The notes beneath the pieces were generated by a model. The model saw nothing but the letters and a program-made list of their open reading frames with translations. It was not told the origin of the DNA and did not search any database. From positions 62,001-126,000 of the forward strand of contig CAVQEH010000005.1 in assembly GCA_963711455.1 (NCBI GenBank): 64,000 nucleotides of DNA, read 5' to 3'. The position numbers and the translations under genes were made by a program. This stretch comes from DATFVA01 sp963711455 (GTDB lineage Bacteria > Bacteroidota > Ignavibacteria > Ignavibacteriales > Ignavibacteriaceae). The first letter of the stretch is position 1. Every line of letters begins with the position of its first letter. Shown here piece by piece: positions 52,523 to 62,266 of this stretch.

Positions 52523-54646
52523 TTATCTTAGTATAACCATTTTTTTTGCTTCTGAGTGACCTCCGGATTGAAGTCTATAAAAATATATTCCGCTAGGTAA
52601 TCCCGACCCATTAAATTCGACTTCATATTCACCAGCAGGTTTTTGTTCATTAATAAGAGTTGTTATTTCCCTTCCTAGAATATCGTAAATCTTTACACTT
52701 ACAAATCCGAAATTTGTAATTCGATATTTTATGTTCGTCGAAGGATTAAAAGGGTTGGGGTAGTTTTGGAAAAGTAAAGATGAATTTGGTTGGGTTGGCT
52801 TTGTTTCTTCTTCAATTAAAGTTACACCGCCGTTTGTTGTTTTCAGAATTGTCCCATTCTCTCCTACTATCCAACCTGTATCATTGTCAGTAAAATGAAC
52901 TGAATAGAAAAAATAACTGGTTCCACTTGTTTGAATCACCCAGTTTACTCCCCCGTCAGTAGAATTTAATATTAAACCGTGAGGTCCCACTGCCCAACCC
53001 CTAAATTCGTTTGTGAAACGCACAGAGTATATAATGGGATTTATTCCGTTCAATTGATTAGTCCAGCTTATACCACCATCAGTAGTTTTCAATATTTTAC
53101 CCGAACCTGCAATCCAACCAGTGTTTTGATCAATAAAGTAAACTGACCAAAACTGTTCCAGAGTTCCATAAGTTTGATATGTCCAATTTGTTCCTCCATC
53201 CGTTGTTATTAAAATTATACCTGGAAACTCCTCCCCCACAGCCCAACCAATTGTTTCATTAAGAAAATAAGTAGAATGCAAAACAGCATTTATAGGACTC
53301 GTCTGAAATATCCAGTTGATTCCTCCATCTGTTGTTTTTAGTATTATTGTTGAATGATTATTCCAATCATATCCCACAATCCAACCAACATTTTGATCAG
53401 AAAAAAATACTGAATTTAATTCGTCACCTGCACCAATAGATTGAAACATCCAATTTGTTCCTCCGTCAGTCGTATTCAAAATTACACCATCTTCTCCTAT
53501 AGCCCATCCCAAATTCTGGCTTATAAACTGAACAGAATTTAATTTTTCATTTACCCCGCTCATTTGAGATAGCCAACCTACCCCGTTGTTAGTTGTTTTT
53601 AATATTGCTCCACTATCTCCTACAGCCCATCCAGTATTTCCATCTATAAAATCCACAGACCATAAATCATTATTTGTTACACTCGGTTGAAAATCCCAAC
53701 TTATCCCGCCATTTGTTGTCTTCAAAATTATGCCAAGATATCCCACTGCCCAACCTTTATTTTCATCGGCAAAATTAACTGAAACTAAAGTACTGTTATC
53801 TGGATTCATTTGTAAGGTCCAATTGTTTCCACTGTCCGTTGTTTTTAAATTTACCAAAGATCCAACTACCCATCCTACATTTTCATCTTTGAATTGAACT
53901 GCATAAAAAATTCCGCTGGAATTGGAATATTGAGGTTCCCAGTTTACACCACCATTTGTAGTTTTTAGAATTACTCCATTAATTGTATTATCTCCAGTAG
54001 CCCATCCTACATTCTGATTAATAAAAAATAGTGATCTTAATATATATTCTGAACTACTGGTTATAGTTGTCCAGACTGATCCTCTATTAGTGGTTTTTAA
54101 AATAACATATCCTGAATAATCCCAACCAACTATCCACCCAATACTCTGATTTATGAATTGGATCGAGCTGAGTATTTTATAGGTGCCACTTGTTTGAGGA
54201 AGCCAGGTTGTTCCCCCATTTATTGTACTTATAATTATTCCAACATCTCCAACAATCCATCCATGATTCTCATCTGTAAAAAAAACTGAATATAAATTAT
54301 TATTTGTGCCACTAGGCTGAGTTACCCAATTCAGTCCCCCGTCTGTAGTTTTTAATATTAAACCTAATGTCCCTGCAATCCACCCATTATTCTGGCTTAT
54401 AAAGTAGACTGATTTTAAATCAGTCGTAGTTCCACTATTCTGATGAATCCAGTCTATACCTCCATTAGTGGTTTTCAGAATTGTTCCATCATCACCAACA
54501 GACCAGCCTGTCAAATCATCTACAAAAAAAACATCTTCCAAATTATTCCCTTGTGGTAACGGGTTTTGCCAAAACCAGCCTTCCTGTGCCATGGATAAAG
54601 ACTGTAATAAGATTAAATATGTTGAAAATAAGAGGACTTGTTTCAT
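52523..54646 (-). CDS. T9SS-exported 14-repeat propeller protein (BNR/YCF48-like)
   Basis: From the ATG at 54646, preceded by GGGGA, the protein is about 707 residues with signal peptide MKQVLLFSTYLILLQSLSMAQ. Fourteen repeats of about 40-46 residues follow, each with a GW-x-VG core and ILKTTNGG-x-x-W, as in BNR/sialidase-like and YCF48/HCF136 proteins. Fourteen is twice seven, so one or two seven-bladed propellers are likely. The end is a T9SS sorting domain (NYPNPFNPSTNIKY...KKMVILR), unlike the array at 11-24 kb in lacking the fibronectin-like segment. No Asp-box sialidase catalysis can be claimed. It converges with terC. Confidence 0.87.
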   Translation of the reverse strand: MKQVLLFSTYLILLQSLSMAQEGWFWQNPLPQGNNLEDVFFVDDLTGWSVGDDGTILKTTNGGIDWIHQNSGTTTDLKSVYFISQNNGWIAGTLGLILKTTDGGLNWVTQPSGTNNNLYSVFFTDENHGWIVGDVGIIISTINGGTTWLPQTSGTYKILSSIQFINQSIGWIVGWDYSGYVILKTTNRGSVWTTITSSSEYILRSLFFINQNVGWATGDNTINGVILKTTNGGVNWEPQYSNSSGIFYAVQFKDENVGWVVGSLVNLKTTDSGNNWTLQMNPDNSTLVSVNFADENKGWAVGYLGIILKTTNGGISWDFQPSVTNNDLWSVDFIDGNTGWAVGDSGAILKTTNNGVGWLSQMSGVNEKLNSVQFISQNLGWAIGEDGVILNTTDGGTNWMFQSIGAGDELNSVFFSDQNVGWIVGYDWNNHSTIILKTTDGGINWIFQTSPINAVLHSTYFLNETIGWAVGEEFPGIILITTDGGTNWTYQTYGTLEQFWSVYFIDQNTGWIAGSGKILKTTDGGISWTNQLNGINPIIYSVRFTNEFRGWAVGPHGLILNSTDGGVNWVIQTSGTSYFFYSVHFTDNDTGWIVGENGTILKTTNGGVTLIEEETKPTQPNSSLLFQNYPNPFNPSTNIKYRITNFGFVSVKIYDILGREITTLINEQKPAGEYEVEFNGSGLPSGIYFYRLQSGGHSEAKKMVILR

Positions 54647-54697
54647 AATATTCCCCAAAAATTAATTTAATTAAAATTAATCAAAAAATTATAAAAT

Positions 54698-56092
54698 TTA
54701 AATAGACATCATTTTTTTAAGAAGTGCTAAAATGTGCATTATTGCTGATATAAACAATCCCACAATCATAGGTTCAACCTCAAATAAAAATCCTTTTATA
54801 AGATTTGCTTCTCTCAAAAAATACCAGGCGGTGCTTAAAGAGACCGCAGCAATCATTTCAACTATCATTATTTCTTTTTTTATTCTGAATTTAGGGTAAT
54901 ATGAACTTACAACTGCAATAATAATTGCAGGAATACAAAGTGAGCCTAGCGTATACCATATCTCTATTACCGATGGAATGAGGTAAGCAAGAAGAATTGA
55001 AAGTAATCCGCTTATTATTAAACCGATAATTGTATAAAATTTCAGTCTATTTTCGTCAGCATCATTTTTTATTCTGAAAATAAAATCTCTGCCGACGGTT
55101 GTTCCGCTTAAAAAGAGAAAACTGTTTGAGGTTGACATTATAGTTGCAAATAGTCCGGCATAAAAAATTCCTTTAATACCAGGCGGAAGAATTTTTTCTG
55201 CAAGTAAAGGATAAGATAAAACAGGCTGACTTATTCCAGGAAGGCTCGCTCTTGCAAATAATCCCGTCGATGTGGTTAAAAAATCAAATAAAGCCCAGAA
55301 GAAAATTGAAATGATAATTCCCTTAACAGCAACATTCCCTGATTTAGCTGCATAGCATCGCTGGTGAAAGCCGGGATCTGCAAATGTCCATAGTGCAATC
55401 AAAAACCACACTATGATAAATAAAGGTGATGCTCCGCCGGTGAGCTGCAGATGTGTTTGTGGAAGAGAAGAAGAAAGATAATCGTATCCCCCGAAATTTA
55501 TTCCGCAGAAAATAAGCATTAAAATAAATCCGCCGAACATTATAAAAAACTGGAATGAATCTGTAAAGACATTTGAGCGGAAACCACCTTGAAGAAGATA
55601 AATCATTGAAAGGAAGACGGAGATGAAAAGACTTAAAAGAACTCCAATATGAAACATGAGGGAGATTAAACTTGCAGTCATTAAAACATAAGGTGCAGGA
55701 GAAACAAGAACAAAAACAAGAATAGCTGAAATCATTCCTGCAGTTTTTCCATAAGTTTCAGTAATTTTATCCGGGATAGTAAAAAGTGAAGCTGAACGGA
55801 TTTTCTTTGCAAAGAATATTGCAAACAGGAAAGCAAAAACATAATAAGGAAGTCCCTGTGTAAACCAGCTTGCAATCCCGTAGCGATAGGTAAATTCACC
55901 CACTCCGAGAATTCCGCCGTACCAGGTTGAAACGTTTGTAAGAATAAACAGGAAGAGCCCGACTTTCCTTCCTGAAAGAAGATAATCATCAGCGTCTTTT
56001 TTTGTGTACCGGCCTGAAATGAATCCAATCAGTAGAACTATTCCGAAGAAAAGAATGATTATTGTTATATCAAGGAACTTAAATGAGATCAT
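54698..56092 (-). CDS. Sodium/solute symporter, probable thiamine or precursor importer
   Basis: The 464-residue membrane protein has about 12-13 hydrophobic segments and SSS-family features: SGRYTKKDADDYLLSGRKVG near the N-terminus, NVSTWYGGILGVGEFTYRYG, and ADPGFHQRCYAAKSG. Its start overlaps the thiamine pyrophosphokinase gene by 14 bases, and the unit is under a TPP riboswitch, so the substrate is inferred to be thiamine or a thiamine precursor. SSS-type carriers have been predicted for this role in other bacteria from riboswitch context. Sequence alone does not define the substrate. Confidence 0.85.
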   Translation of the reverse strand: MISFKFLDITIIILFFGIVLLIGFISGRYTKKDADDYLLSGRKVGLFLFILTNVSTWYGGILGVGEFTYRYGIASWFTQGLPYYVFAFLFAIFFAKKIRSASLFTIPDKITETYGKTAGMISAILVFVLVSPAPYVLMTASLISLMFHIGVLLSLFISVFLSMIYLLQGGFRSNVFTDSFQFFIMFGGFILMLIFCGINFGGYDYLSSSLPQTHLQLTGGASPLFIIVWFLIALWTFADPGFHQRCYAAKSGNVAVKGIIISIFFWALFDFLTTSTGLFARASLPGISQPVLSYPLLAEKILPPGIKGIFYAGLFATIMSTSNSFLFLSGTTVGRDFIFRIKNDADENRLKFYTIIGLIISGLLSILLAYLIPSVIEIWYTLGSLCIPAIIIAVVSSYYPKFRIKKEIMIVEMIAAVSLSTAWYFLREANLIKGFLFEVEPMIVGLFISAIMHILALLKKMMSI

Positions 56093-56732
56093 GCATCTTT
56101 AATAAATTAACATCCCTGATTACAAAAATAATTCCACCATCTATTTTTAGCTGAATAGATTTTTTTACTGCTACATTACTTGTGCTCTCTCTTTTACCAA
56201 AAGGGAGAGCAGTTCGATTTAAAGGATATTTCAAACCTTTGGAAGTAATTTTTGTTTTATCATTAAAACCGTATAAAGAAATTGTTTCTCCTTTCACTGA
56301 ACTTAATTCAATATTTCCTTTGTAAGGAGAAAGAATAGATTTATCTGAAATGATTCTTACTTTAATCTTATCAAAAAATTTAATTACAATTCCCATATTA
56401 CAAAAGCTATGATCAAGCCGGTCTCCGGTTGCACCGAGAAGTATCGCTTCGCTGTATTTTTTTTTGATCGCAAACTTCAGGCATTTTTCAACATCGGTAT
56501 CATTTTGTCTTTTTATATTAATTACTTGTGATTTGTCTTTAAAGAATTTCAGAGTTTCATCCTTTACAGAATCGAAATCGCCCATTATACAATCGGGAGT
56601 TATTCCAATTTTTTTTGCTGAATCAGCCCCGCCATCTGCACAGATTAGAAAAGAGTAACCAATTTTCTTCAAATAATTAACCACACTTTTTGAAGGTGCT
56701 TTTCCATTTGCAAGTATGATGCATTTTTTCAT
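56079..56732 (-). CDS. thiN: Thiamine pyrophosphokinase
   Basis: The enzyme makes thiamine diphosphate from thiamine and ATP. The 217-residue protein shows the family motifs CADGGADSAKKIGITPDCIMGDFDS, NDTDVEKCLKFA and LLGATGDRLDHSFCN, followed by a C-terminal beta domain with NRTALPFGKRESTSNVA. It lies between the TonB-dependent receptor and the symporter, so imported thiamine would be pyrophosphorylated, and thereby trapped, by a product of the same transcript. Confidence 0.95.
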   Translation of the reverse strand: MKKCIILANGKAPSKSVVNYLKKIGYSFLICADGGADSAKKIGITPDCIMGDFDSVKDETLKFFKDKSQVINIKRQNDTDVEKCLKFAIKKKYSEAILLGATGDRLDHSFCNMGIVIKFFDKIKVRIISDKSILSPYKGNIELSSVKGETISLYGFNDKTKITSKGLKYPLNRTALPFGKRESTSNVAVKKSIQLKIDGGIIFVIRDVNLLKMHDLI

Positions 56733-56748
56733 ATTAAATCTTTGTTTT

Positions 56749-56781
56749 AGATATGCCAGATTTTAAATATCTGGTATATCT
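56749..56781. repeat. Imperfect palindrome related to 4965-5001
   Basis: AGATATGCCAGAT and ATCTGGTATATCT pair across seven bases with one G-T, in the 56-base gap between the receptor stop and thiN. It shares the frame AGATAT-x-CC-x-GAT...TATATCT with the perfect palindrome in the tyrosine operon. In both cases it sits between two co-transcribed genes. Confidence 0.75.
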
Positions 56782-56788
56782 ACCATAT

Positions 56789-59283
56789 TTAAAGTCCAAC
56801 CTGTATTCCGGCAAGAAAATTTCTTTCGGCAGCCGGGAAAAATTCAGGGCCAATTGCATTTGCCGAGTAAAGATTATCAAATATATTATTAACCTGGATA
56901 AATATTTTAGAATTGTTCAATGCATTAAATGGCTTAAATTCATAGCTGCCTGTAAAATCAGCAGTGAAGTAAGCTTCGTTTTTATTATCAATATAAGAAA
57001 CAAACCCGGGAAACTGCACCAAGTATTCTGAAATCTTATTATCATAATTATCTGAATAAAATGCTCCGACATACTTTCCGGTTAACTGCAAAAATATTCC
57101 ATCGTAATTATAGTTGATGCCAAAGTTTGCAAGAAAATCGGGGAATCCGCTAACCCTGTTTCCGTTTAAATCTATTTTACCTGTTGCTGTGGAATCATTA
57201 GTAACGTTGTAATTAATAAATGTACTTCCTTTTTTTATTGTATTCTGACTAAAAGTAGCATTTCCAACTAACTGGAACCCATCGGATAGATTAACTACTC
57301 CTGAAAATTCAACACCGGTATGAACGGTGCTTTTAACATTTCCTGTTATAGGCTGCCCGAACCTGTCAACCTGACCGTTATTTACAATTTCATTATCAAA
57401 CAACATATAAAAAAGATTTAAAGTAAGGTTTACATTTTTCAACTGTGCGGATGACCCGAGTTCAATATCATTCATTGTTTCCGGCTTAACCAAAGGTTCA
57501 CTGTAGTTATAAGTACCATCCGGGTTCAGTTCAAATTGAGGAACTGCCCCGCCGCTTGATTCCTCAGCGTCATAATAAGTTGTTAATCTTGGTTCTCTTG
57601 ATACTCTTGCATAAGACAAATAAATATTAAAGCTATCAGAAAATTTAGTATTTATTCCTAATCTTGGATTGAAGAATGTATTTCTTATTGAAAAGTCATG
57701 ATGCAAATATTTCTCATTATAAAACCTGTACTTATGATATGCAACCTGGACTTCACCAAGAAGATTGAACATTGGATTAAGGGTATATTCTTCGTGAACA
57801 AATCCGTTTATAATATCTTTGCCGCCGTTATAAAAATAATAATACCTGTTCAGAGCATATCCACCAGGAAGATTATCAGCAAATTGAATTCTCCCCCAAT
57901 GATCTGATTTATGTTTTCTTATTTCTGCACCAACAATTATTTCACCGCTTCCATGCTTATAACTAATTCTTGGAATCCATCCAAACTGTGTATTATCAAC
58001 CTGTGCACGAATTAAGGCATTACCGGGATTCTGAGTTGGATGAAATCCATATTCACTTGTTATTCTGAAATAAGTTGTATCACCCCAACTGCCATCATAA
58101 TCAAAAAAGCCGTCGCCTGTTACAAGAAATAAAGCAGAATTTAAAGTAAGGTTATCATTAAGCCTGTATTCATTCAATAATTCATAATGAGGCTGGGAGA
58201 AATTTTCAATTTCCGTTGGTCGTCTAACTACAGAATAAGTATAAGTATTAGTTGCCGGATCTTCACCCCAATCTGAGTAATTGGCTTTCCTTAATTCTTT
58301 ATTCTTTATTGCAAATTTTGGCAGCCCCGTATAAGCCAGACCATCAGCAATAGGACCACCATAAAAATTAACCTGTGTTGTAAGATTATCATCATACCTT
58401 ACTGCAGAAAGATAATATGAATTGAATTTAACCCAAGAACCCGACCTGTAACCGCTGCTTAAAATTTGTGAAAGCTTTGCATAAATAGAATACTTTTTAT
58501 CCATCAAACCGCTTGAAAAAGAAGCACTGTATTTTCTTGTATTGTAACTTCCGTCTGCAGCAAAGAAATTAGTTTGCGGATCATTTGTAAAAGCAGAAGT
58601 AATAATATTTATACTTCCGCCTATTGCAGGATAACCGGATGCTCCACTGCCCGCTCCCCGCTGAACCTGGATTAAGTCGGTACTTGCAAGCAGATCTGGA
58701 AAATCAAGCCAGTAAACATTATGATCTTCAGGATCATTTTGCGGAATGCCATTTATTGATACAGAAATTCTTCTCTGATCAAAACCTCTTATGCTTAAAT
58801 AATTATACCCGATACCATTTCCATTTTCAGAATAGAATGTTGTTGACGGCAGAGAACTTAAATATTTCGGAATATCCTGAACAGTATAATTTTCATTTAT
58901 TTCCTTCCTGTCGATCTTATCAAAAGTTACAGGAGTAATTCCTTTCTTTCCAATACTGCCTTCAACAAAAACTGTTTGTGAAGGAATAATTTGCGGTGAT
59001 AGCTTTATTATTAAATTTTGTAAATCTTTATCCTGAAGCCCGATTTGTTGTGTTGAATAACCAACATAGCTTACTTCAAGTATATCATTACGACTGAATT
59101 TTCCGGAAAGAATAAAACTTCCGTTCTCTGCGGTTGCCGTACCGATTTCTTTACCAACAATAATCAAATTAGCAGATGTAAGAGGCTGAAGCGTTTCTGA
59201 ATCTATTATTTTGCCTTTAATAGTAAGATTCTGAGAATACAAAGAAATGTTTAAAAGAAAAAAAGAATAACCAAGTATTTCAT
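56789..59283 (-). CDS. TonB-dependent receptor, probable thiamine uptake, with a frame break in the signal peptide
   Basis: This outer-membrane receptor of about 830 residues has a carboxypeptidase-regulatory-like N-terminal domain (LTIKGKIIDSETLQPLTSANL, ~25-105). A plug domain follows (YLSIRGFDQRRISVSINGIPQNDPEDHNVYW; VQRGAGSGASGYPAIGG), then a 22-strand-type barrel ending NFLAGIQVGL. The best start, ATG at 59283 with GGAGGT five bases before it, gives MKYLVILFF and then a stop, because the coding strand has seven T (59258-59264). Eight would join it to the signal peptide LLNISLYSQ. Without the shift the frame opens only from a TTG at 59296 with no ribosome-binding site. The TPP riboswitch upstream makes thiamine the likely ligand. 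Confidence 0.88.
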
Positions 59284-59297
59284 TTGTTACCTCCAAA

Positions 59298-59326
59298 ATA
59301 AAAAAGCCGTTCTGTAAGAAACGGCT
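59298..59326 (-). terminator. Riboswitch-controlled intrinsic terminator
   Basis: On the minus strand AGCCGTT pairs with AACGGCT around a short loop, followed by TTTTTATTTT and then the ribosome-binding site of the receptor gene. The 5' arm AGCCGTT can instead pair with AACGGGCT, the 3' side of riboswitch stem P1, which gives an antiterminator. This supports transcriptional control: TPP bound means P1 forms and the terminator forms. Confidence 0.85.
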
Positions 59327-59359
59327 AAATACTTAATTATTCCCTAAGCAGGCTATTTA

Positions 59360-59450
59360 GCCCGTTTCCCTACGCTGGTATTACCCAGATCAGGTTTTAG
59401 GGTATGCTCTCAGTCATCCGGACAAAGTCGGGATAACACCCCTAACGGCT
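59360..59450 (-). promoter_or_regulatory. TPP (THI-box) riboswitch
   Basis: On the minus strand the conserved THI elements appear in order: GTTAGGGGTG, then CTGAGAGCATACCC, ACCTGATCTGGGTAATACCA and GCGTAGGGAAAC. Stem P1 is CCGTT/AACGG at the ends. CTGAGA and CTGATCTG-x-x-TAATACCAGCG are the pyrimidine- and pyrophosphate-sensing parts. It lies in the leader of the receptor-thiN-symporter unit and is followed by a terminator. Confidence 0.96.
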
Positions 59451-59535
59451 CGATCAAAATTTCAATTTTTTTTGGATTACCTCCAATTACCGTTACAAAC
59501 TTAAACTATGTATTACTAAAAATAAAGTTCCTTGC

Positions 59536-62148
59536 TTATTCTACTCTGAGTTTTTGTCCTGCAACAATTTTATTACTCGATAATTTATTCATTCTCTTTA
59601 ATTGCTCTACTGAAACCGAATATAATCTTGCAATTGAATAAAGCGATTCACCATTTTTTACCGTGTGAAAACCATTTACACTTCTATGGGGAGTTTCAGG
59701 AATATCATTTACATCTGCATCTGAGTAAATTTTTAATGTTTTACCGGCAACTATACTATTGCTTCTCATCCCGTTCCATTTTCTTATGCTGGAAGCGGAA
59801 ACCCTGTATAGTTCAGCAATTTCACCAATTGTATCGCCGGGTTTAATTTTATAATAATTAACATTTGCAGAACTTTTAGTTGTTACATCACCGAGGGAAG
59901 AAGCATTTTCAGATGAATAAATTTTAAGTGTCTGACCGTAATAAATCCGGTTGTTATTTAATCCATTCCATGTCCTTATTTTAGATGAAGTGACACCAAA
60001 TTTCTCAGCGAGTTCACCAACTGTGTCACCTTTTCTGACTCTATACCTGTACAAATTCATTCGATTTGAATTAGAAGTATTATCTGCAATTGCTGTCCTA
60101 TCGGTATAAATCTTTAAATTCTGACCGGCATAAATTTTATTCTCGGAGAGATTATTCCAATCACGTAAGTCAGCAATGGTTACACCAAATCTTTTGGCAA
60201 TGGTAAATAAATTTTCTCCTCTTCTTATATGATGGTAAATGTAAGAAGCAGAAGTTTTAGTTGAATTATTTTTTGTAATTGATTTTTCAACAGGAGTCTG
60301 ATTATCAAGACTTGCATAAAATTCTTTTTTCTCAACAGGAACATAAATAATGAGCTTTTGGCCAACATTAATAGTTCTTGTATAAGGAATATTATTCCAG
60401 TTCCTGATATCGCTGACTCTTGAATTGAACAGATCTGCAATACCGAGCAGACTTTCACCCTTTTTAACAGTATATGTAACAGGAGCCTTATCAGCAGGAA
60501 TTACAGCGATAGTGGCGCCGTTATTTCCGGTTACAGTCTTATCATTTTGTATAGAATTACTATCACTTTCATCGTCTACCGCGGCAATAATGTTATCTCC
60601 GCCGGTTGAATCATCATCCGAAATGCTACTATCTTTTAACAATGCTGCATAAGGTGAAACATATTCGTCTCCATTATTACCCGAACTTGATTCATCGGCT
60701 TCTTCCGTATTAGTATTATAAGCGAAATTTCTATCGGAAAAGTCTAAGACCGGAATTTTTAAAGTAATACCGGGATAAATACGGGACCTTACAGAAATGT
60801 TATTAGCATCAGCAAGTGCATGGACTGAAATTCCATATCTCGCTGCAATGCCTGTAAGTGTTTCCCCTCTTCTTATCTGATGAACCATAAAATTTCTTTT
60901 TGCAGAAGCAGGTATATCTTTAAGGCTCGCAATCAGGTTTTCTGAAGTACCTTTAGGTATCTTCAAGTCGTAGCCACCAGGATAGCTTCTTGGTGTGCAC
61001 ATCTGCGTAAGTTCAGGATTCATATCCATCAAGGTTTCAGCATCGGTTCCAATATTCTGAGCTATATAATTCAGATCGATAGCTTCATCAACTTTGCAGG
61101 TTTCATATTCATAAGGTTTGTCGGGTTCAATATTTGTAAAACCATATTTTTCCGGATTCATTGCTATTAGACAAACGGCAATATACTGGGGAACATAGCT
61201 TCTTGTTTCTCTTGGCAAATAATTTCTAATCGACCAGAAATCACTATCACCTGCTCTTCGAATAGCCCTGGTTATTCTCCCTTCACCTGCATTATAAGCA
61301 GCAAGCACAAGGTACCAGTTGTTTAAATCAGCGTAAAGATCTTTCAAATGTCTTGCGGCAGCCATGGTAGATTTTTCGGGATCACGGCGTTCATCAAAAT
61401 AGAAACTTGATTCCAGTCCGTACATTCTCCCGGTAGATTTAATGAACTGCCACAGGCCTACGGCACTTGCCCAGGAACGCGCACCCGGGTTCAATCCACT
61501 TTCCACCATACTCAAATAAATCAATTGCTGCGGAATCCCTTGCGACTGAAATATTTTTGTCATCATAGGAAAATATCTGCCGGAACGCTCCAGCCATACT
61601 TCCATATGCTTACGGCCTTTGCCGGTGAAGTATTCTACCCATTGCTCAACATAGGAATTAACTTCAAGAGGAACATCTGCAGGAATTACAGTTGTTTTGG
61701 TATCGTTTTCCTTTCCTTTAAGGGAAAATTGTTCGTCGGGCATGTTCTTGCCCATCCACTCCTCTAAGGCTGCAAACGACACCTCAACAGGAAGTTCGGG
61801 TAATCCGTCGAGATATTTTCGGTAATCATCAATAATAGATTTTTCAAGTTCAACATAAGCTTCATTATCTTCAATACCGGGATAATAACTGAGGTTATTT
61901 ACAATTGTTAAAGCCGATTCGTAATTAGAAACAGTTTCCGTAGTACTGTTTACATCCTGTTTGGCAAGTGCGGAAATATAATATTGTCTTGCCTGCTCTA
62001 ACATTTCTGAGACGATTCCCCCCTTTTGGACCGTATTCCGGTCGCCAGAAGAATTAACATCCCTTGTTATTTCTTTATTTCCTCCGCAGGAAGAAAACAA
62101 CAGAGCAAATAAAGAAATGACAATAAATGGTAGGAATCTATGCTTCAT
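59536..62148 (-). CDS. LysM lytic transglycosylase lipoprotein (MltD-like)
   Basis: This 870-residue peptidoglycan-cleaving enzyme has a lipoprotein signal (LFSSC, lipidated C21). The SLT domain spans ~195-345, with catalytic E216 in YLSMVESGLNPGARS, then SAVGLWQFIKSTGRMYGL and YNAGEGRITRAIRR. Six LysM modules follow from ~400 to the end, each with (V/I)-x-x-GE(S/T)L or GDT and NN/NG-x-x..I-x-x-GQ-x-L. MltD of E. coli has two LysM modules, so this one is unusually rich. An acidic, serine-rich linker (~475-545) separates the first LysM from the rest. It would act at the cell wall from the outer-membrane side. Confidence 0.93.
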   Translation of the reverse strand: MKHRFLPFIVISLFALLFSSCGGNKEITRDVNSSGDRNTVQKGGIVSEMLEQARQYYISALAKQDVNSTTETVSNYESALTIVNNLSYYPGIEDNEAYVELEKSIIDDYRKYLDGLPELPVEVSFAALEEWMGKNMPDEQFSLKGKENDTKTTVIPADVPLEVNSYVEQWVEYFTGKGRKHMEVWLERSGRYFPMMTKIFQSQGIPQQLIYLSMVESGLNPGARSWASAVGLWQFIKSTGRMYGLESSFYFDERRDPEKSTMAAARHLKDLYADLNNWYLVLAAYNAGEGRITRAIRRAGDSDFWSIRNYLPRETRSYVPQYIAVCLIAMNPEKYGFTNIEPDKPYEYETCKVDEAIDLNYIAQNIGTDAETLMDMNPELTQMCTPRSYPGGYDLKIPKGTSENLIASLKDIPASAKRNFMVHQIRRGETLTGIAARYGISVHALADANNISVRSRIYPGITLKIPVLDFSDRNFAYNTNTEEADESSSGNNGDEYVSPYAALLKDSSISDDDSTGGDNIIAAVDDESDSNSIQNDKTVTGNNGATIAVIPADKAPVTYTVKKGESLLGIADLFNSRVSDIRNWNNIPYTRTINVGQKLIIYVPVEKKEFYASLDNQTPVEKSITKNNSTKTSASYIYHHIRRGENLFTIAKRFGVTIADLRDWNNLSENKIYAGQNLKIYTDRTAIADNTSNSNRMNLYRYRVRKGDTVGELAEKFGVTSSKIRTWNGLNNNRIYYGQTLKIYSSENASSLGDVTTKSSANVNYYKIKPGDTIGEIAELYRVSASSIRKWNGMRSNSIVAGKTLKIYSDADVNDIPETPHRSVNGFHTVKNGESLYSIARLYSVSVEQLKRMNKLSSNKIVAGQKLRVE

Positions 62149-62266
62149 TCACCACTCCTTAATTTATTTAACGAATAATATAAGTTTATATACATCTTTT
62201 ATCAAGTAAAAAATTAGACGATCTCTTTAAATTATATAATTAAAAGCACTTATACCTTTTAAAAAT

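Noticed and set aside
59284..59296. TTG at 59296 as the true start of the TonB-dependent receptor
   Set aside because: It has no ribosome-binding site, lies over the GGAGGT of the better start, and gives a polar first segment; it is open only because of the frame break in the T7 run.
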